A DNA stretch of 7,283 bases, taken from JAGVPT01 sp035500675. GTDB lineage: Bacteria; Bacteroidota; Ignavibacteria; UBA10030; UBA8401. A program made the position numbers and the translations under genes. The stretch is from assembly GCA_035500675.1 (NCBI GenBank), contig DATJXA010000110.1:1-7283 (forward strand), read 5' to 3'. Shown in pieces: positions 1-5,666 of this stretch. The notes beneath the pieces were generated by a model. The model was not told the DNA's origin. It ran no database searches and saw only the letters and a program-made list of their open reading frames with translations. The stretch's first letter is position 1. The number at the start of each line of letters is the position of its first letter.

Positions 1-95
1 ACTTGGCTGAAAAGGGACAGGGCGAAGATCGGCGCAGAGATCGCCACTGTTACGACAAACACTTTCCACTGCCGGCTTTTAAAGAGTCTGCGCAT
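1..95 (-). CDS. Unidentified membrane-anchored or exported protein, N-terminal fragment
   Basis: This is an open frame starting with ATG at 95 and running off the window edge, with 31 residues visible. The N-terminus is MRRLFKSRQWK, rich in Arg/Lys, followed by a hydrophobic stretch VFVVTVAISAPIFALSLF. This is the shape of a signal peptide or an N-terminal membrane anchor. The start lies 2 bp after the recX stop codon (TAG-TC-ATG), so it is very probably the next gene of the recA-recX transcript and translationally coupled to recX. Too little is visible to assign a family. A periplasmic or inner-membrane protein is the only supportable inference. Confidence 0.6.
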   Translation of the reverse strand, partial: MRRLFKSRQWKVFVVTVAISAPIFALSLFSQ

Positions 96-97
96 GA

Positions 98-736
98 CTA
101 TCTCAGGCGGAGGTGCTTGGTGGCGTTCATCGCGGTGTCAAAATCGAACCCGCGGCGCATAAGATAATCGAGGATCTTTTTTTTGAGGAGCGCGCCGTCG
201 AGCTTCTTCGAGGAGCGCTCGAACTTTGCGCTCTGCCGCTCTGCCGCTTGCACCGCCATCATTAGTTCCGCCTCGGGCGTCGAAAACTCGGCGACGACCG
301 TGTCGGCGAGCTCTTTCGGAACTCCTTTTTTGAACAATTGTTGTCGCAGCATTTTTTCCCCCGCTGGTTTTCTGAGGAGCATGTCCCGGCACACCATCCG
401 CGAGAACTCAAGATCATCGAGCATCTTCAACGACTCGAGCTTTGCGACGGTATGTTCAACCACGTCCCCGGCAAAACTTTTCTTTGATAAATAATCGCGG
501 ATTTCCTTTTTGCTTCTCGGCCGAATGCCGAGAAAGCGGAACGCCTTTTGTTTGGCTTCTTCTTCATCCTCCGAGTGAACGATCCGGTCTACCGTTTCTT
601 GATTAACCTCATCCCCTTGGCGGAGCGAGTGGCGTAAGAGGACCTCATCGCTGACGCCAAACGCGAACGCGCCGTCGATGAAAACCGATTTGCGGGACGG
701 GCGTTTTTTTTGGTTCTCAATCTTTGTAATGCGCAT
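98..736 (-). CDS. recX: Regulatory protein RecX
   Basis: RecX is a small helical protein that binds inside the RecA filament groove and modulates, usually inhibits, RecA filament growth and ATPase. The 212-residue product has the family layout: a basic N-terminal segment with a short beta-like part (about residues 1-30, SVFIDGAFAFGVSDEVL), then tandem three-helix modules. The conserved module sequence is visible at about 60-110 (AKQKAFRFLGIRPRSKKEIRDYL) and is followed by LFKKGVPKELADTVV (about 134-148). The C-terminal module has YLMRRGFDFDTAMNA (about 191-205). The length is usual for longer RecX proteins. The ATG lies 3 bp after the recA TAA and has no obvious Shine-Dalgarno sequence, so translation probably depends on coupling to recA. 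This is the classical recA-recX pair. Confidence 0.93.
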   Translation of the reverse strand: MRITKIENQKKRPSRKSVFIDGAFAFGVSDEVLLRHSLRQGDEVNQETVDRIVHSEDEEEAKQKAFRFLGIRPRSKKEIRDYLSKKSFAGDVVEHTVAKLESLKMLDDLEFSRMVCRDMLLRKPAGEKMLRQQLFKKGVPKELADTVVAEFSTPEAELMMAVQAAERQSAKFERSSKKLDGALLKKKILDYLMRRGFDFDTAMNATKHLRLR

Positions 737-739
737 TGT

Positions 740-1822
740 TTAGCGCGCCGCTTTTTTCGGAGCGGGTTGCTCCGTCCCTTTCGGCGGCGCTGCAGGCTGT
801 TTAACGCTCGCCGTGTCGGTGTCGGAAATCACTCCCAGTTTTTTCCGCACAGCGAGAAGGATCTCGTCCGCCACCTTTGGCGATGAAACGAGGTACGCTT
901 TTACTGCATCGCGTCCCTGGCCTATCCGATCCTCTTTATAGGAGAACCACGAGCCGCTTTTTACGATAATGTTGTGTTCAACGGCCACATCGATGAGGTC
1001 GCCAAGCTTGGAGATCCCCTCATTATAGAGGATGTCGAATTGCGCTTCGCGGAAGGGAGGAGCAACTTTGTTTTTTACGACCTTGACTTTCGTTCTGTTT
1101 CCGATGACGTTCGTGCCGTCCTTCAGGGCTTCGATACGACGCACATCGAGACGCACCGACGCATAAAATTTTAAGGCGTTCCCGCCGGTCGTCGTTTCGG
1201 GATTGCCGAACATGATGCCGATTTTCATGCGAAGCTGGTTAGTGAAGATGACGGAGGTCTTGGATTTGCTGATCGCCGCCGTCAGTTTTCTGAGCGCTTG
1301 CGACATCAACCTGGCTTGCACTCCCATCGACGGATCTCCCATTTCCCCTTCGATCTCTGCGCGTGGAGTCAATGCTGCGACGGAATCGATAACGACGACG
1401 TCGAGGGCTCCGCTCCGGACGAGGGTCTCCACTATCTCGAGAGCCTGTTCTCCGAATTCCGGTTGCGATAACAAAAGATTGTTTGTGTCGACACCGAGAC
1501 GCTTTGCATACGCCGTATCGAGAGCATGTTCGGCATCGATGAATGCGGCGAGGCCTCCGGCCTTCTGAGCTTCGGCGATAATATGGAGACAGAGCGTCGT
1601 CTTGCCGGAGGATTCCGGTCCGTAAATTTCGATGACTCTGCCGCGGGGAATTCCGCCGATGCCGAGCGCAGCGTCGAGCGAGATGGAACCGGTCGAGATA
1701 CAATCGATCTTCATGATCGGACCTTCGCCGAGCTTCATGATCGAACCTTTACCATGCTGCTTTTCGATCTGATCGATGGCAACTTTCAATGCTTGGATCT
1801 TTGACTCTTTTTCTTCGGCCAT
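740..1822 (-). CDS. recA: Recombinase RecA
   Basis: RecA is the DNA-dependent ATPase that forms filaments on single-stranded DNA, catalyses homologous pairing and strand exchange, and acts as co-protease for LexA-type repressors. The 360-residue protein shows all core elements. Walker A is GPESSGKT (68-75), the catalytic Glu is in FIDAEHALD (E98), and Walker B is VVVIDS (142-147). DNA-binding loop L1 lies around EIEGEMGDPSMGVQAR (156-171). Loop L2 follows TNQLRMKIGIMFGNPETTTGG (about 194-214). The C-terminal domain contains SWFSYKEDRIGQGRD. The last 28 residues form a Pro/Ala/Lys tail with net positive charge rather than the acidic tail of E. coli RecA. Start: ATG at 1822 has AGGAG (1828-1832) 5 nt upstream, overlapping the TAG stop of thpR. 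There is no room for a private promoter, so recA is expressed with cinA-thpR or from a promoter inside thpR. Confidence 0.98.
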   Translation of the reverse strand: MAEEKESKIQALKVAIDQIEKQHGKGSIMKLGEGPIMKIDCISTGSISLDAALGIGGIPRGRVIEIYGPESSGKTTLCLHIIAEAQKAGGLAAFIDAEHALDTAYAKRLGVDTNNLLLSQPEFGEQALEIVETLVRSGALDVVVIDSVAALTPRAEIEGEMGDPSMGVQARLMSQALRKLTAAISKSKTSVIFTNQLRMKIGIMFGNPETTTGGNALKFYASVRLDVRRIEALKDGTNVIGNRTKVKVVKNKVAPPFREAQFDILYNEGISKLGDLIDVAVEHNIIVKSGSWFSYKEDRIGQGRDAVKAYLVSSPKVADEILLAVRKKLGVISDTDTASVKQPAAPPKGTEQPAPKKAAR

Positions 1823-1827
1823 AGGAA

Positions 1828-1833
1828 CTCCTA
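1828..1833 (-). promoter_or_regulatory. recA Shine-Dalgarno overlapping the thpR stop codon
   Basis: On the minus strand the sequence reads TAGGAG, 5 nt before the recA ATG. The TAG is the stop codon of thpR, and AGGAG is the ribosome-binding site of recA. Ribosomes ending thpR therefore finish on the recA initiation site, which suggests translational coupling. It also fixes the recA start at 1822. Confidence 0.8.
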
Positions 1834-2397
1834 GTATTTCAATGGGATTGTCGAAAGCCGTGAATATGCTGAACCTGAGGGGGAGAGGTTGCTTTTCATT
1901 ACGAGCAACTCTTTACAGAAGAATTGTATTGGTTCAAAGGTAGCATTTTCGATCGTCTTAATCAAGCCGTTGGATAATTTTCCTTTTGTACGGCCGAGCG
2001 TGATGTGCGGGTGGAAGGCGCGGTCGTTTTTTTTGAACCCTTTCGAGACACACAGCTCATTGACGGCTGCGGCACATTCCGTGAGAGGAGCATTTTCATC
2101 CGAGTTCGAACCTATCCAGACGATCCGCGGATTATTGCGATCCGGAAAACATCCGACCGTTGACAATTTCACGGAAAATTGAGGTAACGTTTTCGACGAT
2201 TCCGTGAGGGCCGATTGCAGCTCCTGAAGTTGACCGGGCAACACGTCCCCTAGAAATTTTACGGTCGCATGGAATTTATTCTCGACCTCCCACTTCACCG
2301 CCGAATCTTCTTTTTTCAACCCGTGCTGGACCCGGGAGATCGTCGCTTGAACTTCCGGGGGAGGGAAAATGCCGATAAAGGTTCGAATGCCTTTCAT
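1831..2397 (-). CDS. thpR: RNA 2',3'-cyclic phosphodiesterase (ThpR/LigT, 2H family)
   Basis: This is a member of the 2H phosphoesterase superfamily. ThpR/LigT enzymes open 2',3'-cyclic phosphates on RNA ends and were first known as 2'-5' RNA ligases. The cellular substrate in bacteria is not well defined. The two catalytic HxTx motifs are plain: HATV at 43-46 (in KFHATVKFLG) and HITL at 131-134 (in FHPHITLGR). The N-terminal RTFIGIFPPPEVQ is typical of the family. Length (188 residues) is normal. It sits between cinA (5-bp gap) and recA (8-bp gap) and is clearly co-transcribed with both. The Shine-Dalgarno of thpR itself is weak, so coupling to cinA is likely. cinA, thpR and recA clusters are known in several bacterial groups, but the reason for the grouping is not established. 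Confidence 0.92.
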   Translation of the reverse strand: MKGIRTFIGIFPPPEVQATISRVQHGLKKEDSAVKWEVENKFHATVKFLGDVLPGQLQELQSALTESSKTLPQFSVKLSTVGCFPDRNNPRIVWIGSNSDENAPLTECAAAVNELCVSKGFKKNDRAFHPHITLGRTKGKLSNGLIKTIENATFEPIQFFCKELLVMKSNLSPSGSAYSRLSTIPLKY

Positions 2398-2402
2398 GGA
2401 AA

Positions 2403-3668
2403 CTACTGCTTTGCGTCGAGTTTCAGAAGTTTTCGCCGAAGAAGTTCCAGCGCGGCCTGCGACGCTCGCTCTTTAAACCTAAGCCGATGATCGCCGAAAT
2501 TGAATTTCATCGCCAGCACTCCTTCGGCATCCGCATACCCGATCCAGACAAGTCCGACCGGTTTTTCGGGCGAACCCCCAGTCGGCCCCGCAATTCCAGT
2601 CGTCGAAACACCGATGTCGACCCCAGCATGTTCGCGCACTCCGGATGCCATCGCTTGCGCAACTTCACGGCTCACCGCCCCGTTTTGCGAAATCATGTCG
2701 GGAGAAACTCCGAGGAGCGCAATTTTAGATTCGTTTGAATAGGTGACGACGCCGCGATTGAAATATGCCGAGCTTCCGGAGACGTTAGTGATGCGGTTGG
2801 CGATCATCCCTCCCGTGCATGACTCTGCGATGGCGAGAGACATTCCTTTTTCGACGAGGAGGGCGCCGACAACATCTTCGAGGTCTTTGTCGTCGGAACT
2901 GTAAATATATTTTTGAGCTCGGTCTCGTATCTTCCTCTCGGCAGACCGGAGCTTTTTCTCGGCCTCTTCAGGATCTTTTTCGCGAACAGTGATCCGAAGC
3001 TTAGTGCCTAAAGGATTTGGTAGGAAGGCGAGGGTGGTCGAGCCGTCGGTTCCTATGACCTCATCGACATTACCGATCTCGCCTGCCAATGTCGATTCGG
3101 CTATGCCGGTGGTCTTTAGCGTTAAGTGTCGGACGACGGAGCCAAGGTTCGATTTCGCAAAAAACGGGATAAGCTCTTCATCGACAATGCTTTTCATCTC
3201 AAACGGAACACCGGGCATAACAACGAAAAATTTTCGCCCGTTGTTCTCCTCGAACATCATCCCCGGAGCAGTGCCCGTGCTGTTCCTCAGAACCTTGCAC
3301 GACCGGGGAACCATCACCTGGCCTTCTGCCGATTCGGTCCAGGCGATGTTCCGCTGAGCGAACATTTTTTTTACTGACGTAAAGACCTCCTCGCTTCTGA
3401 CAAGGTCGGTCTTAAAAAATTCGCACACGACTTTTTTTGTGATGTCGTCATGCGTGGGTCCCAATCCGCCGGTGACGCAGACAATGTCGTAGCGATTCCA
3501 AGCCGATTCGAACGCCGAAAGGATATCGCCGCGATTGTCTCCGACCGTCGTCATCCGTTCGACGTACACGCCGACCGTGTTAAGCTTCTCGGCCAGGTAC
3601 GCTTGATTGGTGTTGATGACCTGACCGATGAGAAGCTCGTCGCCGATCGTGATAATTTCTGCGTTCAT
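2403..3668 (-). CDS. cinA: CinA family nicotinamide-nucleotide amidohydrolase
   Basis: Full-length two-domain CinA (421 residues, usual size). The N-terminal MoCF-fold/COG1058 domain (about 1-170), associated with ADP-ribose pyrophosphatase activity in some homologues, begins AEIITIGDELLIGQVINTNQAYLAE and carries TGGLGPTHDD (66-75) and MPGVPFEM (151-158). A linker region (about 170-260) follows. The C-terminal PncC-type domain (about 265-415) has AESCTGG (281-287), YFNRGVVTYSN (302-312) and TGIAGPTGG (357-365), the signature of nicotinamide mononucleotide deamidases. The role is recycling NMN, for example that released by NAD-dependent DNA ligase, to nicotinate mononucleotide for NAD resynthesis. 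The name comes from its competence-induced status in streptococci, where it also lies next to recA. ATG at 3668 begins at the conserved NAEIITIGDE start. No strong Shine-Dalgarno is seen. It is the first gene of the cinA-thpR-recA-recX run. Confidence 0.96.
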   Translation of the reverse strand: MNAEIITIGDELLIGQVINTNQAYLAEKLNTVGVYVERMTTVGDNRGDILSAFESAWNRYDIVCVTGGLGPTHDDITKKVVCEFFKTDLVRSEEVFTSVKKMFAQRNIAWTESAEGQVMVPRSCKVLRNSTGTAPGMMFEENNGRKFFVVMPGVPFEMKSIVDEELIPFFAKSNLGSVVRHLTLKTTGIAESTLAGEIGNVDEVIGTDGSTTLAFLPNPLGTKLRITVREKDPEEAEKKLRSAERKIRDRAQKYIYSSDDKDLEDVVGALLVEKGMSLAIAESCTGGMIANRITNVSGSSAYFNRGVVTYSNESKIALLGVSPDMISQNGAVSREVAQAMASGVREHAGVDIGVSTTGIAGPTGGSPEKPVGLVWIGYADAEGVLAMKFNFGDHRLRFKERASQAALELLRRKLLKLDAKQ

Positions 3669-3709
3669 TGTATGCGAAGTTTTGGACGAGCCCGTTTGCT
3701 TTAGAGATT

Positions 3710-3835
3710 GTTAAACCGCGAAGCCGCAAAGACGTGAAGGATGTTGCCGGGACCTTGCTATGAGAAGTCGGTCGTATTGGCGGTAATATTCTTTATTCTC
3801 ATTTCTTAGTCCCTTCGTGTCTTGGTGGCAAGTTC
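3710..3835. repeat. Degenerate inverted repeat between cinA and pgpA
   Basis: The 181-bp gap between pgpA and cinA contains an imperfect inverted repeat. The left arm (about 3712-3741) contains AACCGCGAAGCCGCAAAGAC followed by GTGAAGG. The right arm (about 3810-3832) contains CCCTTCGTGTCTTGGTGG. Reverse-complemented, the right arm reads CCACCAAGACACGAAGGG and matches the inner part of the left arm at about 13-14 of 17 positions. These arms resemble, from general knowledge, a widely scattered intergenic repeat built from ACGAAGACAC/GCAAAGACGC units. No open frame of note and no clear T-run terminator is seen here. The cinA promoter must lie in or near it, but I cannot pick out convincing -35/-10 boxes. 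Confidence 0.5.
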
Positions 3836-3849
3836 AGAGACATATTACC

Positions 3850-4365
3850 TCACTGCAGAAACCGAATCGCAACTTGAAGAACGAGGTTGGCATAAATACC
3901 GGCAACAACGTCGTCGAGCATAATGTTCCATCCTCCATTCATTCTGTCGAAAGCGCGCGCGGGCCATGGTTTGAATACATCGAACGCCCGGAATAGAAAA
4001 AAAGCTCCTACGACGACGAGAAATGTTTTGGGAAGAAGAAGAAGGCTTATCCATATTCCCAACACCTCGTCGATCGTTACTGCTGAAGGGTCGTGACCGT
4101 ACACAGTCTCCATTTTTCCCGCAGCGAGTCCGCCGAGGATAAACACGACCACGCACGACGCCAGAAGGGTCGGCGTGTCGGCGAAAGACGGTATCAAATA
4201 AATGAGCAGCCCGACCAGCGTGCCGACCGTGCCCGACGCTATTGGTGAAAAGCCGGAATACAATCCGGAGGCGAAAAGTTTAACGAGGGGAGAAATTGCC
4301 GCGGGGGAGGGCGATGCGACGTCGCTCTTCTCAGTTCGGTTGTCCAGTTTCTGCGGTTCCGGCAT
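3850..4365 (-). CDS. pgpA: Phosphatidylglycerophosphatase A
   Basis: PgpA is an integral inner-membrane phosphatase that removes phosphate from phosphatidylglycerophosphate to give phosphatidylglycerol. The 171-residue protein shows the PgpA blocks in order: SGFSPIASGTVGTLVG (about 37-52), HDPSAVTIDEVLGIWI (91-106, with the acidic residues of the active site), FRAFDVFKPWP (125-135) and GGWNIMLDDVVAGIYAN (144-160). About four hydrophobic segments are visible (roughly 46-60, 66-83, 103-124 and 151-170). The first 25 residues are polar and Pro/Ser rich, and look like a non-conserved extension. Their codons overlap the 3' end of pgsA by 35 bp in another frame. No other ATG is available before the first motif. 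It follows pgsA, the enzyme that makes its substrate, so the two form a two-step phosphatidylglycerol operon. Confidence 0.94.
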   Translation of the reverse strand: MPEPQKLDNRTEKSDVASPSPAAISPLVKLFASGLYSGFSPIASGTVGTLVGLLIYLIPSFADTPTLLASCVVVFILGGLAAGKMETVYGHDPSAVTIDEVLGIWISLLLLPKTFLVVVGAFFLFRAFDVFKPWPARAFDRMNGGWNIMLDDVVAGIYANLVLQVAIRFLQ

Positions 4366-4954
4366 GCGAGATGAACAATTCCTTAATGATATTCCAATTC
4401 TGGATCACGTAGAGAATTCCCGACCATGCCGTGAGGACGGTAGCGATAAGCATGAGCACAAACATAATTTCTTTTGTCGCAACAATTTCCACCCAACGGC
4501 CTGCGACATTGTTGAGCCACGGCGTGTTCCGAACGACGTACGCGGTCAAAAAAAGATAGATGACAACAAGCTGAAAGAAAGTTTTTGTCCGGGCAAACCG
4601 TATTGTCTCGACCGGCTTGTTTTTATACTCCGAATACGAGCGAAGCAATGTGATGAGAAGATCGCGAACGACGATGATCCACACCATCCAAGCGGCGGCA
4701 TAGCCGATGTAGATAAACGAGATAAACGCCACGGAGGTAAGGATCTTATCGGCCAGCGGGTCGAGAAATTTTCCCCATCGCGTCACATACCCCCATCGCC
4801 GCGCTACCCATCCATCATACCAATCCGTGATGGCTGCAAGGCAATAGATCATCAGCGCCAATTCTTTGTTCGCCGGTGAACCCGAAAAAAGGAGCAGGGC
4901 GAATACTGGCGTCAGCAGAATGCGAAGCAATGTTAGTTGATTGGGGGGAGACAT
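4331..4954 (-). CDS. pgsA: CDP-diacylglycerol--glycerol-3-phosphate 3-phosphatidyltransferase
   Basis: PgsA transfers the phosphatidyl group from CDP-diacylglycerol to glycerol-3-phosphate in the inner membrane, giving phosphatidylglycerophosphate. The CDP-alcohol phosphatidyltransferase signature D-G-x2-A-R-x8-G-x3-D-x3-D is complete (D47, G48, A51, R52, G61, D65, D69). The NQLTLLRILLTPVFALLLF start (residues 5-23) is the usual first membrane helix, and several more hydrophobic segments follow. I place the start at 4954 (207 residues) rather than the upstream in-frame ATG at 4987. The 4954 ATG has AGAGGA (4961-4966) 6 nt upstream and gives the family's normal N-terminus. The upstream ATG has no ribosome-binding site and would add 11 unrelated residues. 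It overlaps pgpA by 35 bp, so coupled translation is likely. The phosphatidylserine synthase branch is less likely because pgpA is the partner gene. Confidence 0.94.
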   Translation of the reverse strand: MSPPNQLTLLRILLTPVFALLLFSGSPANKELALMIYCLAAITDWYDGWVARRWGYVTRWGKFLDPLADKILTSVAFISFIYIGYAAAWMVWIIVVRDLLITLLRSYSEYKNKPVETIRFARTKTFFQLVVIYLFLTAYVVRNTPWLNNVAGRWVEIVATKEIMFVLMLIATVLTAWSGILYVIQNWNIIKELFISHAGTAETGQPN

Positions 4955-4960
4955 CGGATA

Positions 4961-4966
4961 TCCTCT
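4961..4966 (-). promoter_or_regulatory. pgsA Shine-Dalgarno deciding the start
   Basis: On the minus strand AGAGGA lies 6 nt before the ATG at 4954. It supports the shorter pgsA reading frame over the ATG at 4987, which is preceded by a pyrimidine-rich stretch without a ribosome-binding site. Confidence 0.75.
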
Positions 4967-5025
4967 TGTGTGCGCTAATCTAACCATTTGTGCGTAAAGA
5001 AGAAAGAGGTCGTCGGCCTGGATCC

Positions 5026-5057
5026 CATTAAATCGCTTTAATGCTCTTTGCCGACAA
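5026..5057 (-). promoter_or_regulatory. Palindrome and possible promoter upstream of pgsA
   Basis: Bases 5026-5043 form a perfect 7-bp inverted repeat with a 4-nt centre (CATTAAA-TCGC-TTTAATG). It lies between the rpmB terminator and pgsA. On the minus strand a TTGTCG (5052-5057) and a TTTAAT (5027-5032) stand 19 bp apart, a weak promoter-like pair that the palindrome would overlap. An operator-over-promoter arrangement for the pgsA-pgpA transcript is possible, but the promoter match is poor and the palindrome is AT-rich, so chance is not excluded. Confidence 0.35.
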
Positions 5058-5087
5058 AAACAAAAAAGGCCATCGGATGGATGGCCT
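5056..5087 (-). terminator. Intrinsic terminator of rpmB
   Basis: Reading the minus strand, AGGCCATC (5087-5080) pairs perfectly with GATGGCCT (5074-5067) around a 5-nt loop. The run TTTTTTG followed by TTTTT comes directly after (down to 5056). An 8-bp GC-containing stem plus U-tract 24 bp after the rpmB stop codon is a textbook Rho-independent terminator. It separates rpmB from pgsA-pgpA. Confidence 0.93.
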
Positions 5088-5111
5088 GTGACGATCGGGA
5101 AATCAGTCGGC

Positions 5112-5303
5112 TCAAACGGCCTTCTGAATCTTTCCTGCTTTGAGGCAGGAGGCGCATACCCTCACGCGTCTCACAGATCCATCGACAACCGCCCTTACTT
5201 CTTGAAGGTTAGGCAGCCATCGTCGGGGAGAACGGTTGTTTGCATGGCTCACGTTGTTTCCTGCAAGGGGCCTTTTTCCGCAAATATCACAAACTTTTGC
5301 CAT
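5112..5303 (-). CDS. rpmB: 50S ribosomal protein L28
   Basis: L28 is a small protein of the large ribosomal subunit. The 63-residue product begins MAKVCDICGKRPLAGNNVSHANNRSPRRWLPNLQ in the family pattern, with the conserved SHANN block followed by R-x-W-x-PNLQ. It has both CxxC pairs of a zinc ribbon (C5/C8 and C50/C53), so this is the zinc-containing C+ form. Length is typical of the C+ form, shorter than E. coli L28. The start at 5303 has GGAG (5308-5311) 4 nt upstream. It appears monocistronic, with its own promoter upstream and a strong terminator downstream. L33 (rpmG), often next to L28 in some bacteria, is not adjacent here. Confidence 0.96.
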   Translation of the reverse strand: MAKVCDICGKRPLAGNNVSHANNRSPRRWLPNLQEVRAVVDGSVRRVRVCASCLKAGKIQKAV

Positions 5304-5347
5304 AATGCTCCAAAATTCCTTTCATCCTGAATTTTAATTTCTGGCTA

Positions 5348-5376
5348 AATATAAATATTATTCTTCTGTAATGCAA
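5348..5376 (-). promoter_or_regulatory. Probable rpmB promoter
   Basis: On the minus strand TTGCAT (5376-5371) and TATATT (5353-5348) are separated by exactly 17 bp in an AT-rich stretch about 45 bp before the rpmB start codon. This is a good sigma70-like arrangement. The left copy of the direct repeat flanking the first inverted-repeat element (5378-5385) begins immediately upstream of the -35 box. Confidence 0.6.
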
Positions 5377-5377
5377 G

Positions 5378-5525
5378 AAATAATCGGTAGTGGGCTACTT
5401 TCAGAAACCTTCCGAAGGTTTTTTGATTGAACATTGAAAAAGCTTTGGCATTTGCTCATTTTAGATAGAAAACCTTCGGAAGGTTTGCGGTCAATCGTCA
5501 AAAGTAACCCACTACCAAATAATCG
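5378..5525. repeat. Flanking direct repeat (target-site duplication) of the first element
   Basis: AAATAATC at 5378-5385 is repeated in direct orientation at 5517-5524, and both copies are followed by G, so the match extends to 9 bp. The copies sit exactly outside the terminal inverted repeats of the element at 5386-5516. Such a pair is what transposition with an 8-bp (or 9-bp) staggered cut leaves behind. Confidence 0.75.
5386..5516. mobile_element. MITE-like element 1 (131 bp, non-coding)
   Basis: Terminal inverted repeats: GGTAGTGGGCTACTTT at 5386-5401 and its counterpart at 5501-5516, with 15 of 16 positions paired. Inside is a second, perfect 18-bp inverted repeat (5405-5422 with 5469-5486). 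Each arm of that repeat is itself a palindrome of the form AACCTTC-S-GAAGGTT. The element has no coding capacity and is bounded by the AAATAATC direct repeat. Small size, terminal repeats and a target duplication together fit a miniature inverted-repeat transposable element mobilised in trans. The 8-bp duplication and GG ends would suit an IS1595- or IS256-like transposase, but that is inference. No such gene lies in the window. Confidence 0.7.
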
Positions 5526-5530
5526 TATTT

Positions 5531-5658
5531 GGCAGTGTATCAGTTTGACTAATGCAGAAATGAACCGGACACTTTTCTCTTTAAGTCGTTAAAAGCCTTC
5601 ACAATGAACTGGCCAAAAGGTTCAAGTGTCCGGTTCATTTTCTAACTGAGATACTACC
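5531..5658. mobile_element. MITE-like element 2 (128 bp, non-coding)
   Basis: The outer ends GGCAGTGTATCAGTT (5531-5545) and AACTGAGATACTACC (5644-5658) are inverted repeats with 12 of 15 positions matching. Inside is a perfect 17-bp inverted repeat, AAATGAACCGGACACTT (5558-5574), matched by its reverse complement at 5624-5640. The outer ends resemble those of elements 1 and 3 (GGTAGTG...). I see no convincing direct repeat outside it, so it may be older, or the ends may be off by a few bases. No coding capacity. Confidence 0.5.
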
Positions 5659-5666
5659 AAGGCGAC

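Noticed and set aside
1203..1703. Open frames overlapping recA on both strands (1203-1568 plus, 1239-1703 minus)
   Set aside because: Both overlap the conserved RecA core, have no motif, and show Arg/Ser-rich out-of-frame composition.
3845..4156. 103-codon minus-strand frame over pgpA
   Set aside because: It is an Arg-rich out-of-frame reading of pgpA, whose own frame contains all PgpA motifs.
4202..4879. 225-codon open frame on the plus strand
   Set aside because: It lies antisense to pgpA and pgsA, whose motifs are intact. The translation is charged and low in recognisable motifs, and there is no ribosome-binding site. It is a shadow frame.
4955..4987. Longer pgsA start at 4987
   Set aside because: It has no Shine-Dalgarno and would add 11 residues not typical of the family. 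The ATG at 4954 has AGAGGA at good spacing.
5088..5330. 80-codon plus-strand frame opposite rpmB
   Set aside because: It is antisense to L28 and includes the rpmB terminator. It has no ribosome-binding site or family similarity.
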